Assembly (NCBI GenBank): GCA_964571845.1
Contig: CAZNDM010000102.1
Coordinates: forward strand, 1-53,352
Source: WFZT01 sp964571845
GTDB taxonomy: Bacteria > Hydrothermota > Hydrothermia > B15-G9 > WFZT01
DNA: 53,352 bases
Direction: 5' to 3'
Shown here: piece by piece, positions 8,192 to 16,205 of the stretch
How the letters are laid out: each line of letters starts with the position of its first letter
Position numbering within the stretch: the first letter of the stretch is position 1
Translations under genes and position numbers: made by a program
Notes under the pieces: generated by a model
The model's input: the letters and a program-made list of their open reading frames with translations, nothing else
Told to the model about the DNA's origin: nothing
Databases searched by the model: none

Positions 8192-9049
8192 GAAAAGGTT
8201 AAATCCCAGAAGCAGGAGCTCCTTAAATCCCGGATGTATAAGGATTCTATAGGGGAATAACTCCCCGGACCTCCATCTATTCGCCAGACGCTTCAATTTT
8301 GCACAACCTGTTATACCGTACAGTTCACGGAGGAGTTTTAGATGAAGTGAATGGTAACTGTATCCTGCGACTCTTCCAACAAGGTCGTAACGGGAAAGAC
8401 CGTGAAAATCAAATTGATCAAGATGGTGGCAGAGAGAGTTAAGACCTTTTCTGAAAAGGGAAATTGCGAGGGTGTCCCCTGTTGTTGAGTAAAACTCATT
8501 AAGTCTCAGCAAAACTATCATCATTCCATTTAGTACCATCGGAGGATCAGGACGGGCATATTCAGCGTACCACCACATGTCTGGTCCTTCTTTGAGTGTG
8601 AGTCCACCTGAATCCACGGAAATGAGAAAGGCTCTGAGAAGGATCTGAGCATCATCAAGGTACGATGAATCCCCCGTGAGGAAAAATGCTGTGATAAAAA
8701 CCTTTATTGCCTCGGCATTGGCAAGGGCACTTACCCATGGAGGCTCAAGTCCGTAGAGAGGAAAGGGATAATCGTATTCAAGAACTCCGTAGTCTCCCCG
8801 TTTTTTAATCCTCTGTGCCAGCCAGTTTGCGATTAATAAAAGCCTTTCTGAATCGGCTCTTTCATGAGCATACTGAGAAATCGTAACAGGGTTGTATCTG
8901 CCCTGACAGAGTGGTATTCCATGGCTATCGAATTCAAATGTCTCATTCATCCTCCGCACTTTATTTATCAGGGGACCTGTAAGGGTAGTCAAAATAAGTG
9001 AAAGAGTAGCTATTAGAAAAAGCAGCCCAACTTTTCGTTTTACAATCAC
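8129..9049 (-). CDS. Membrane-anchored D-glucuronyl C5-epimerase-like protein
   Basis: 306 residues from GTG at 9049. A signal anchor (about 5-25), a long outer domain and a second hydrophobic helix near the C-terminus (about 276-297) followed by a basic tail are visible. The central part follows the C-terminal domain of D-glucuronyl C5-epimerases: EPPWVSALANAEAI, a GG turn near 148-149, WWYAEYARPDPPMVLNG (159-175), SRYDLVG (219-225) and GYSYHSLHLKLL (229-240). These retain the tyrosines and the YH pair expected around the active site. Relatives convert glucuronic to iduronic acid in heparosan-like polymers. An anchored bacterial version would act on an envelope polysaccharide; the substrate is unknown. 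TATAAT lies 6 bases before the start, so it appears leaderless. Confidence 0.68.
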   Translation of the reverse strand: MIVKRKVGLLFLIATLSLILTTLTGPLINKVRRMNETFEFDSHGIPLCQGRYNPVTISQYAHERADSERLLLIANWLAQRIKKRGDYGVLEYDYPFPLYGLEPPWVSALANAEAIKVFITAFFLTGDSSYLDDAQILLRAFLISVDSGGLTLKEGPDMWWYAEYARPDPPMVLNGMMIVLLRLNEFYSTTGDTLAISLFRKGLNSLCHHLDQFDFHGLSRYDLVGRVAGYSYHSLHLKLLRELYGITGCAKLKRLANRWRSGELFPYRILIHPGFKELLLLGFNLFLAILFVVLVQKIRKILNNRR

Positions 9050-9055
9050 TGAATA

Positions 9056-9061
9056 ATTATA
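9056..9061 (-). promoter_or_regulatory. Leaderless -10 box, epimerase-like gene
   Basis: Minus-strand TATAAT at 9061-9056, six bases, then the GTG start at 9049. No SD is visible. It is one half of a 37-base divergent promoter region. Confidence 0.6.
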
Positions 9062-9074
9062 AGGTTTTGAGCAT

Positions 9075-9080
9075 TATAAT
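9075..9080 (+). promoter_or_regulatory. Leaderless -10 box, GNAT/aldolase operon
   Basis: TATAAT at 9075-9080, six bases (TTTCAA), then the ATG at 9087. No SD is visible. It mirrors the divergent box at 9056-9061. Confidence 0.6.
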
Positions 9081-9086
9081 TTTCAA

Positions 9087-9545
9087 ATGATCAGGAGAAT
9101 GAAGCTTCATGATGTTGAAACAGTTGCAAAGATTATGGTAAAAAACGAGCTCTGGAGAAGGTACGGCGTCAGTCTCCAGAGTGCAAAAGAAAGATTCAGA
9201 AAAGGTCTCAAGGATGGAGCACTGATCTATGTTATCGAAGAAAATGGCAATCTTGTGGGGTTCGTCTGGATTGTCTTGAAAGGAGCTTTCGACAGAAGCG
9301 GGTATATCGAGCTTATTGGCATTGATCCTGATTATCAGGGAAAGGGACTGGGAAGAAAGTTGATGGCATTTGCCGAATCCATAGTGTTTGAGACATCCGA
9401 CTCCATGTTTCTCCTTGTATCAGATTTCAATAAAAGGGCGCAGAAGTTTTATAAAAATCTGGGTTACATGGAAGTTGGAAGAATACCCGATTACATCAAA
9501 GAAGGTATAACTGAATTAATTTATTTCAAAAGGAGAGAGGCATGA
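9087..9545 (+). CDS. GNAT-family N-acetyltransferase
   Basis: 152 residues with the acetyl-CoA loop DPDYQGKGLGRKLM (Q/R-x-x-G-x-G/A type) near residues 90-103 and the late FYKNLGYMEVGRI strand typical of GNAT proteins. The best-known relatives with this layout are RimI-like or small-molecule acetyltransferases; the substrate cannot be told. The start follows a TATAAT box by six bases and lacks an SD. The stop overlaps the DapA-family gene by 4 bases (ATGA), so the two are co-expressed and may share a pathway. Confidence 0.85.
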   Translation: MIRRMKLHDVETVAKIMVKNELWRRYGVSLQSAKERFRKGLKDGALIYVIEENGNLVGFVWIVLKGAFDRSGYIELIGIDPDYQGKGLGRKLMAFAESIVFETSDSMFLLVSDFNKRAQKFYKNLGYMEVGRIPDYIKEGITELIYFKRREA

Positions 9546-10423
9546 GCGAGTTCAGAGGGATATTTCCGTATCTTGTATCTCCCGTAAACAGTGACGGGAG
9601 CATAAAGGAAAAAGTCCTCGAAGACCTTATAGAACACCTGATTTCAAAAGGTGTACATGGAATAACTGTACTCGGGAGCACCGGGGAATTTGCCTATCTG
9701 AATTTCGACCAGAAGAAGAAAATTGTCGAAGTGGCGGTCAGGAGTGCGAAAAATCGTGTACCGGTAATAGCAGGTGTCTCACATCCCTCCTCCACGGAAG
9801 CTGCGAGACAGGCTGCCGTCTTTGAAAAAATGGGAGTGGATGGCATCCTTGTTGTCCTCACAACCTATTTTCCTCTTACAAGGGATCAGGTTGTTGAATA
9901 CTTTGAGACTGTCTCCCGGGCAGTTAGTCTTCCTATTGTGGTTTATAACAATCCAAAGTTCTCAAAGTTTGATCTCGACATTGAGACGGTTGTCCAACTT
10001 TCAGGAATACCGGGAGTCGAATACCTGAAGGACGCGTCAGGGAATACTGGTAAAATCCTGACTATCATGAATCTTGTGGGGGACAGACTGAAGATTTTCA
10101 GTGCATCAGCGAGTATTCCCCTTTCCGTTATGATGTTTGGAGGCGTTGGGTGGATGGCAGGTCCTGCATGTGTAATTCCCGAGCAGGCTGTCAAACTGTA
10201 CGATCTTGTTGAAAAGAGGAGATGGGACGATGCGATAGAGCTACAGAAAAAACTGTGGAAAATCAACCATATTTTCCAGAAGTACGGTCTTGCTCCGTGC
10301 ATCAAGGCAGCTCTTCAAATTCAGGGATTTGATGTGGGAGACCCTGTACCCCCACTGAGGCCTGTTGATGAGAAGGCAAGAGATGAGATCCGTGCGGTGC
10401 TTGAAGAGGTTACAGGACTGTAG
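9542..10423 (+). CDS. DapA/N-acetylneuraminate lyase family aldolase
   Basis: 293-residue TIM-barrel class I aldolase. It has GSTGEFAYL (45-53), the catalytic Tyr135 in VVYNNPKF and Schiff-base Lys163 in YLKDASGN. In true dihydrodipicolinate synthase the Tyr is followed by an Arg (YNVPxR) that holds the substrate carboxylate; here the segment reads YNNPKFSKF and that Arg is absent. A lysine-pathway role is therefore doubtful, and a 2-keto-3-deoxy sugar acid, 4-hydroxy-2-oxoglutarate or sialic-acid aldolase is more likely. It is coupled to a GNAT gene. The gene ends 51 bases before the first tRNA. Confidence 0.85.
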   Translation: MSEFRGIFPYLVSPVNSDGSIKEKVLEDLIEHLISKGVHGITVLGSTGEFAYLNFDQKKKIVEVAVRSAKNRVPVIAGVSHPSSTEAARQAAVFEKMGVDGILVVLTTYFPLTRDQVVEYFETVSRAVSLPIVVYNNPKFSKFDLDIETVVQLSGIPGVEYLKDASGNTGKILTIMNLVGDRLKIFSASASIPLSVMMFGGVGWMAGPACVIPEQAVKLYDLVEKRRWDDAIELQKKLWKINHIFQKYGLAPCIKAALQIQGFDVGDPVPPLRPVDEKARDEIRAVLEEVTGL

Positions 10424-10433
10424 CCTTCTGACC

Positions 10434-10462
10434 TTGACAGCTGCAAAAAGGGAGTGTAAAAA
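10434..10462 (+). promoter_or_regulatory. tRNA promoter
   Basis: TTGACA (10434-10439), a 17-base spacer and TAAAAA (10457-10462) lie 12 bases before the tRNA-Gln gene. Confidence 0.6.
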
Positions 10463-10474
10463 TAAGAAGCCAAC

Positions 10475-10549
10475 TGGGGCGTCGTCTAATGGGCAGGACA
10501 CAGGATTTTGGATCCTGTAGTGGTGGTTCGAATCCACCCGCCCCAGCCA
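10475..10549 (+). tRNA. tRNA-Gln (TTG anticodon)
   Basis: Acceptor arm TGGGGCG pairs with CGCCCCA. The anticodon stem CAGGA/TCCTG encloses loop TTTTGGA, giving anticodon TTG, and GGTTCGAATCC forms the T arm. Discriminator G and an encoded CCA end the gene. A tRNA-Pro gene lies 14 bases downstream, so the two are probably one transcript. Confidence 0.95.
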
Positions 10550-10563
10550 GTAGATAGAGAAAT

Positions 10564-10638
10564 CGGGGCGTAGCGCAGTCCGGTTAGCGCGCTTGGTTCG
10601 GGACCAAGAGGTCGCTGGTTCAAATCCAGTCGCCCCGA
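10564..10638 (+). tRNA. tRNA-Pro (CGG anticodon)
   Basis: Acceptor arm CGGGGCG pairs with CGCCCCG. The D arm is GCGCAGTCCGGTTAGCGC, the anticodon stem CTTGG/CCAAG encloses loop TTCGGGA (anticodon CGG), and GGTTCAAATCC forms the T arm. Discriminator A is followed by a run of seven T (10639-10645), so CCA is not encoded and must be added by an enzyme such as the one at 48908-50065. The T-run probably ends the transcript. Confidence 0.95.
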
Positions 10639-10730
10639 TTTTTTTATTACACACCCATCGAAATTTCTTGACCGATATTGCACTTCCGTTTTAAACATTC
10701 GATACTTCGCATTAGAATTTTCTCACTGGC

Positions 10731-13700
10731 ATGAAAAAGAAACTCGCTAAAATCTTCATACTTTTCCTTATACTGGTTACCTCAATTTACCTGGGAAACA
10801 TCTCCTATCGTGCCGGAAAGAGGGGCATACTTCACCTCCTCGAAAATATCCTGAAATCTCCCATAACTTACGAAACCTATGAGTTCAATCCTCTAAGTCA
10901 TATAAGATTTTCGAAATTCAGCTCCTCTCCGCTGAAGGCTGATACGCTCGTAATCAGATTCAATATTCTCGATCTACTGTTCAGAAAAATTGGATCGATC
11001 AATGGAAAAAATGTTTATCTAAACATAGATACTCTTGTTGCTGCGTATTCGAAAGGAAAAGGCGGAGGAGGAGTGCCAGTATTTGAGGTCTCTCAAGTTT
11101 ACTGGGATTCCACAACCCTGATTGCAGGTGGAATCACTTATAGAGCCAGGCTCGTGATCGGAAGCATGAGGGGAGTTAGAAACACTCTCGTCATACCTTT
11201 TAAAGCCCTCAGCATTTCGTTTCTGGACAATGAGTACCGACTGGTTACTTCAACAGTCAAGGTTTTTACTGACTCTACCGTCCTCTACGATGTCCAGGCA
11301 GATTCAAGAAAGATCTTTGTGAAAAATGGAAAACTAAAAATCCTCTCTGGCGGTAAAATCCTCTGGAATGCAGACTCTGTCAGATACGAGACCAGTGTGC
11401 TAAATGATGCCAGAGGTAGAATAAACGGAAAAAATTTCTTCATCTCAGCTAAAAAATCCACAATTCTGGCAAAATATCCACTTGATTCCCTCAACCTGAA
11501 ATTCACCACAGGGGACTTTAACACCCTTACATTTGAAAAGTTTGAGTTAGCAACAGTAAAGGGATTCATCGCAGGTAATGGAACTGTCTCGGGACTTAAG
11601 ACAGGTAACCCGGATTCTATAAGTTACAATCTGTACCTGAACCTCGAAAAATTTGAATTCCCTGAAAAACATGTGGGATTTTCTGGTGATGTTTCTCTTA
11701 CGGGGAAGGGACCTTTCGGCAGGTTCGACGCAAGATTACGGAATGTTGCTTTTAAAGACAACAGCTTCAGGCAGCTCAATTTACTGGCAAGGTATGAGAA
11801 ACAAACTCTCTTCATCGATTTTGGCGAAATCATTGATCCTGACCTGAGCCTCAATTTCAGGGGTGTGGTATCCCGTGATACACTTAACCTTTACTTCTCA
11901 GGCAACGGCTACAATCTCGCATCCTACCTGAAAAAACCCTTTAGCACAGGATTTTTCAAAATTGCAGGTAACTTCTCACAGGGCGAGAAGACAAAACAAC
12001 TGCACCTCGGAGGAATTCTAAAAGATGTGACTTTCAAGAACATAAATGTTCCTTATCTTGAAGCCGAACTGGACTTTTTAAACGAGAATACCAGGATTCT
12101 TGCAGTTGCTGAGAGAATTTCAATCGGAAATCTTCAGGTGGACTCCCTCGTATCCAGGATGAAACTCTCATCTTACCACATGGGGAATTATGAATTTGAT
12201 GCGTTCTCCAGCAACATCGAACTTACAGCTGAAGGTAAGTTTTACCTGGACTCATCTGGAGTATATATTTCAAACGAAAAGCTGATCCACAGGATAAACG
12301 GAGTGGAAGACAGAACCCTTGCACCAATATTTTTGACCTGGAGCGGCGGCAAACTAAATATCCAGGCTGACTCACTCCATATCTTTAAGGGGACACTCAA
12401 AAACCTCAACTTTGAACTCAAGTCCGACACTGTAACTGGAAAAGTCTCAATGGAAGGAGTCGATATCTCCCTTCTCCCCGTGAACAAAATGCTGGATCAA
12501 GGTATTTTGACTGGAAATTTTGAGCTGAACGGCACCCTTTCAAACCCGGGATTTTCATTCAAAGGAAGTCTCAGCAACACGATTTTTAAAAACCTTGAGA
12601 TTGACACAATCAGAAGTGAGATCATCTACTCCGGGGGAAAAATACTCAGTCCCATAACCGTCATAAAAGGCGATAGATTTTCAATCTATGCAGACTTCGT
12701 TGTCCCGGCTAATTTCTCTCTCCGTCCTTTTGGGTTCAAAATTAAAACCCGTGAGCCCATACACGGTGAGCTCGTGCTCGATCGGATTGATGCGACGGTG
12801 GTAACGGATATTCTGGAAGGTGGTGTCTATCCTGAGACCGGATACATGCAGGGTAATTTAATCCTCCTTGGTAACCTCGACCATCCTGAACTCAGTGGAA
12901 AGATTGAGCTCAAAACAACCAATACATTTATTGAAGCATTTGGAAATGAATACCGTGAAATATACATCCAGCTAAAATTTGAAAAGGAAAAGGTCGAGAT
13001 CTCACAGATTCGCATAGATGCCCCTGAAGGTTTTGCAGAAGGAAGAGGTGTAGTTGAACTTACAGGGCTAAAACCTTCATATCTCTCTGTTCTTTTAAAT
13101 CTATCAAAATTTCCGTTCGCAAGGGGTGACATATTTGAGGGTATTTTCAATGGATTTTTGAGTATTCAGGGGAAACTCCCCGATGACATCACGATCTCTG
13201 GCGACCTGTTTATGGACGAAGGGTATGTTTATCTCTCGTTTGGAAAATCGGGTGGTAGCGGTAAGATGAGACCCAATCCGTTGAAAATCAATCTTAGAGT
13301 TAGTGCTGACAGACGGATTTTTCTTATCAATGAGCTTGCCGATATGGAATTCTCAGCTGATCTGACCATTGTCAAGGAAGACCCTGTGACTGTACTCATA
13401 TCAGGAAAACTGGATGTCATTAAAGGAACTTTCCTCTACCTCGACAGGATTTTCATCATTCAGGAGGGAAGTATTGTCTTTAACAACGAACCGGAAATAA
13501 ATCCCACCTTAAATCTACTTGGCGAGACTGTCGTAAACGATACCATATTCATAGAGCTTCATGTTACCGGGAATGTAAGAGCGCCAGAAATACAGCTCAC
13601 TTCCAGTCCACCTTTATCAGAAGAGGACATCATATCTCTGCTGAGCTTCGGTAAACTACTGTCTGAAGTGCCCTTAACAATTCGGGATATAAGCCTGATG

Positions 13701-13991
13701 AAGACCCGGGCGCTAAATCTGGCAGAGGGTCTGATCTCGAGAGAGCTCCAGAAAAGACTGAGAATCAACGAGCTCGAACTCAGGACCGGCCTTGCTGGAG
13801 AAAATCCGAGATTCACCGTCGGACTCTATCTCTCACCAAGAGTCTATTTCCGTTACGCTCACTCGTTTGAAGCTCTTGAAAAAGACATCTATCAGGTGAA
13901 ATATTTCCTCAAACGAAACTTCGCCATTTACGGCGAAAGAGACAAGGAAGGAGAAATTTCCATCGGTATAGAAGCAAGGTACAGGTTTTAA
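10731..13991 (+). CDS. tamB: TamB-like translocation and assembly module protein
   Basis: 1,086 residues. A single N-terminal membrane anchor (about 6-22) is followed by a very long beta-rich periplasmic region of AsmA-like repeats and a C-terminal TamB (DUF490) domain (about 750-1086), ending in an aromatic residue (ARYRF) as expected for this family. TamB-type proteins bridge the periplasm, act in outer-membrane protein assembly and are thought to move phospholipids to the outer membrane. Its presence is good evidence for a diderm envelope. No BamA/TamA partner is next to it. priA begins 2 bases after the stop. Confidence 0.88.
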   Translation: MKKKLAKIFILFLILVTSIYLGNISYRAGKRGILHLLENILKSPITYETYEFNPLSHIRFSKFSSSPLKADTLVIRFNILDLLFRKIGSINGKNVYLNIDTLVAAYSKGKGGGGVPVFEVSQVYWDSTTLIAGGITYRARLVIGSMRGVRNTLVIPFKALSISFLDNEYRLVTSTVKVFTDSTVLYDVQADSRKIFVKNGKLKILSGGKILWNADSVRYETSVLNDARGRINGKNFFISAKKSTILAKYPLDSLNLKFTTGDFNTLTFEKFELATVKGFIAGNGTVSGLKTGNPDSISYNLYLNLEKFEFPEKHVGFSGDVSLTGKGPFGRFDARLRNVAFKDNSFRQLNLLARYEKQTLFIDFGEIIDPDLSLNFRGVVSRDTLNLYFSGNGYNLASYLKKPFSTGFFKIAGNFSQGEKTKQLHLGGILKDVTFKNINVPYLEAELDFLNENTRILAVAERISIGNLQVDSLVSRMKLSSYHMGNYEFDAFSSNIELTAEGKFYLDSSGVYISNEKLIHRINGVEDRTLAPIFLTWSGGKLNIQADSLHIFKGTLKNLNFELKSDTVTGKVSMEGVDISLLPVNKMLDQGILTGNFELNGTLSNPGFSFKGSLSNTIFKNLEIDTIRSEIIYSGGKILSPITVIKGDRFSIYADFVVPANFSLRPFGFKIKTREPIHGELVLDRIDATVVTDILEGGVYPETGYMQGNLILLGNLDHPELSGKIELKTTNTFIEAFGNEYREIYIQLKFEKEKVEISQIRIDAPEGFAEGRGVVELTGLKPSYLSVLLNLSKFPFARGDIFEGIFNGFLSIQGKLPDDITISGDLFMDEGYVYLSFGKSGGSGKMRPNPLKINLRVSADRRIFLINELADMEFSADLTIVKEDPVTVLISGKLDVIKGTFLYLDRIFIIQEGSIVFNNEPEINPTLNLLGETVVNDTIFIELHVTGNVRAPEIQLTSSPPLSEEDIISLLSFGKLLSEVPLTIRDISLMKTRALNLAEGLISRELQKRLRINELELRTGLAGENPRFTVGLYLSPRVYFRYAHSFEALEKDIYQVKYFLKRNFAIYGERDKEGEISIGIEARYRF

Positions 13992-13992
13992 C

Positions 13993-16131
13993 ATGTTTTT
14001 TTTACAGGTTGCGGTAGCTTTAAATATTCAAACTGTCCTCACCTATTCTTCCGAAGAGCCTGTTGAAAGGGGAAACCTCGTTCTCGTTGAAGTCGGTAAC
14101 AGAAAAGTTAAGGGAGTTGTCCTCGATGTAAATTCTGAATTTGATGGAGATTTCGAAGTCAAACCCATCATCGAAGTTCTTCCATACGCTTTGAAAGACC
14201 ACCACCTCAGGCTTATGGAATGGATGCACTCTTACTATCTTGGAGGATGGGATTCCATTCTCAGACTCTTTTTACCTCCGGGTGAAATCAGGAGGGAAAC
14301 CATGAGGGTGCGTTTGAAAAAAATGGATCTCGCCATCCCTGCAAGTGAGCTTGTGAAGTTCCTGATGGCACGCGGCAAAAGGTGGACCTCCGTCTCCACA
14401 CTTAGAAAAAAATTTGGAAGTGCATACAGGAAAGAACTTCTACAGCTCGCAGACAGAGGATTGATCGAGATCAAGGAGATCAAAAAGAGTGTTAAGGAAA
14501 AGGAAATCACTCCGATCGAAATTGATGAATTTTACATTCCGTCAACACCAACAGATGAGCAAAAAAGGGCTCTTGACGCAATAAACCCATTTATTGACAA
14601 CGGAGGATTCAAGACCTTTTTGATACACGGAGTTACAGGAAGTGGTAAAACAGCCCTCTATCTGTGGCTTGCATCAAGGGCAATAAAAACCGGTAAAAGT
14701 GTGTATGTCCTTGTCCCGGAAATTGCCCTGTCCCACCAGGTTTCCAGATACTTTCAGAAGGTCTTTGGTTCATCAACCGGATATTATCACAGCAATCTCA
14801 CACCTGGCGAAAGGAGATGGCTCTGGAATCGGGCTTACTACGGAGACCTCAAAATCATCGTCGGACCAAGATCAAGCCTGTTTATTCCCCTCAGAAACCC
14901 CGGCCTCATTGTCGTTGATGAAGAACATGACACGAGTTACAAGGAAGAGAGAGCTCCTTTTTATAACGCAAGAGATGTTGCCGTTATCCTCGGTAAAATC
15001 CTGAACATACCGGTTGTCCTTGGTTCTGCCACACCATCGCTCGAAAGTTACTACAATGCCATCAGGGGAAAATACAGGCTCATTAAACTGAGAAAAAGGG
15101 TCCGCGGCTACTACATGCCCGATGTTGAGATTGTTGATATGAGAGAGGAGAAAAGCGACTCGATAATTTCAATTAAAATGCTTGAAGAGCTGAAAAAAAC
15201 AGTCACGGAAGGGAAACAGGCGATATTATTCCTCAACAGACGGGGATTTTCTCATCACATTCAGTGTTCGGACTGTGGACATATTGAAAAATGTCCACAT
15301 TGCTCTGTAAGTCTCGTCTATCACAAATCATCAAAATCCCTCAAGTGTCACATCTGCGGATACTCGAAGAAGGTGCCTGACAGGTGTCCTTCGTGTGGAT
15401 CCTACAGGCTCAAACCTGTTGGTGTCGGCACTGAAAGGGTGGAAGAGGAGCTCAGGAATTTCTTTCCGGGAGAACTGATCGTCAGAATGGACCTTGACAC
15501 AACGAGGAAAAAGGGGGCTCATACGAGGATTTTCAGGGAATTCCTGTCAGGAAAGAAAAAGATCATGATCGGCACACAGATGGTTACAAAGGGGTTTGAC
15601 TTCCCGGGTGTCGCCTTTGTCGGCATTCTGCTTGCTGACACCACACTCGCAATACCTGACTTCAGAGCCGAAGAGTTTACTTTCCAGCTCATCAATCAGG
15701 TCTCAGGTAGATCGAGAAAAGGGGGCAAGGTGATTGTGCAGACATACTCGCCAGAGGACCTGGCAATCAGATCCGGAACACTCGGAGACTACGAGAAATT
15801 TTTCCGAAAAGAGCTGGAGAACAGAAGGACCTTTGGATACCCACCATTTCTGAGAATTGCCATACTTGAAGTACGCTCCAAATCCCTGAAAAATGCCACA
15901 CAAACGGCATTCAGATTTGCAGAATTACTTGAAGCAAATAACGACGGCACAGTGGAGATAATTGGACCTGCACCAGCACCACACGAAAGAGTCATGGGTC
16001 TCTACAGAATCAGGATTCTCCTGAAATCAGGAAAAACCTTTGCAATTCAAAACCTCCTCAAGAGAACGGAAATTCCGCTAAAAGCCGGGAAAAATGTTAT
16101 AATTAATGTGGATCCGGTCTCCTTTATGTAG
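13993..16131 (+). CDS. priA: Primosomal protein N' (PriA helicase)
   Basis: A 712-residue replication-restart helicase that unwinds the lagging arm of stalled forks and loads DnaB. The N-terminal 3'-DNA-binding and winged-helix parts occupy about 1-180. Walker A is HGVTGSGKT (about 212-220) and the DEAH-type box reads VVDEEHD (about 306-312). Eight cysteines in four CxxC pairs (about 424-470) form the two zinc sites, followed by the C-terminal helicase lobe with GTQMVTKGFDFP. Length and motifs are normal. It lies 2 bases after tamB, probably co-transcribed, with no functional link evident. Confidence 0.95.
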   Translation: MFFLQVAVALNIQTVLTYSSEEPVERGNLVLVEVGNRKVKGVVLDVNSEFDGDFEVKPIIEVLPYALKDHHLRLMEWMHSYYLGGWDSILRLFLPPGEIRRETMRVRLKKMDLAIPASELVKFLMARGKRWTSVSTLRKKFGSAYRKELLQLADRGLIEIKEIKKSVKEKEITPIEIDEFYIPSTPTDEQKRALDAINPFIDNGGFKTFLIHGVTGSGKTALYLWLASRAIKTGKSVYVLVPEIALSHQVSRYFQKVFGSSTGYYHSNLTPGERRWLWNRAYYGDLKIIVGPRSSLFIPLRNPGLIVVDEEHDTSYKEERAPFYNARDVAVILGKILNIPVVLGSATPSLESYYNAIRGKYRLIKLRKRVRGYYMPDVEIVDMREEKSDSIISIKMLEELKKTVTEGKQAILFLNRRGFSHHIQCSDCGHIEKCPHCSVSLVYHKSSKSLKCHICGYSKKVPDRCPSCGSYRLKPVGVGTERVEEELRNFFPGELIVRMDLDTTRKKGAHTRIFREFLSGKKKIMIGTQMVTKGFDFPGVAFVGILLADTTLAIPDFRAEEFTFQLINQVSGRSRKGGKVIVQTYSPEDLAIRSGTLGDYEKFFRKELENRRTFGYPPFLRIAILEVRSKSLKNATQTAFRFAELLEANNDGTVEIIGPAPAPHERVMGLYRIRILLKSGKTFAIQNLLKRTEIPLKAGKNVIINVDPVSFM

Positions 16132-16205
16132 CCGGGGAACAATCCACCAGCTCCGAATGTCTAAATTGACAGAATTTGAAACAAAAAGTCAGGGAGGTGT
16201 TAAAA

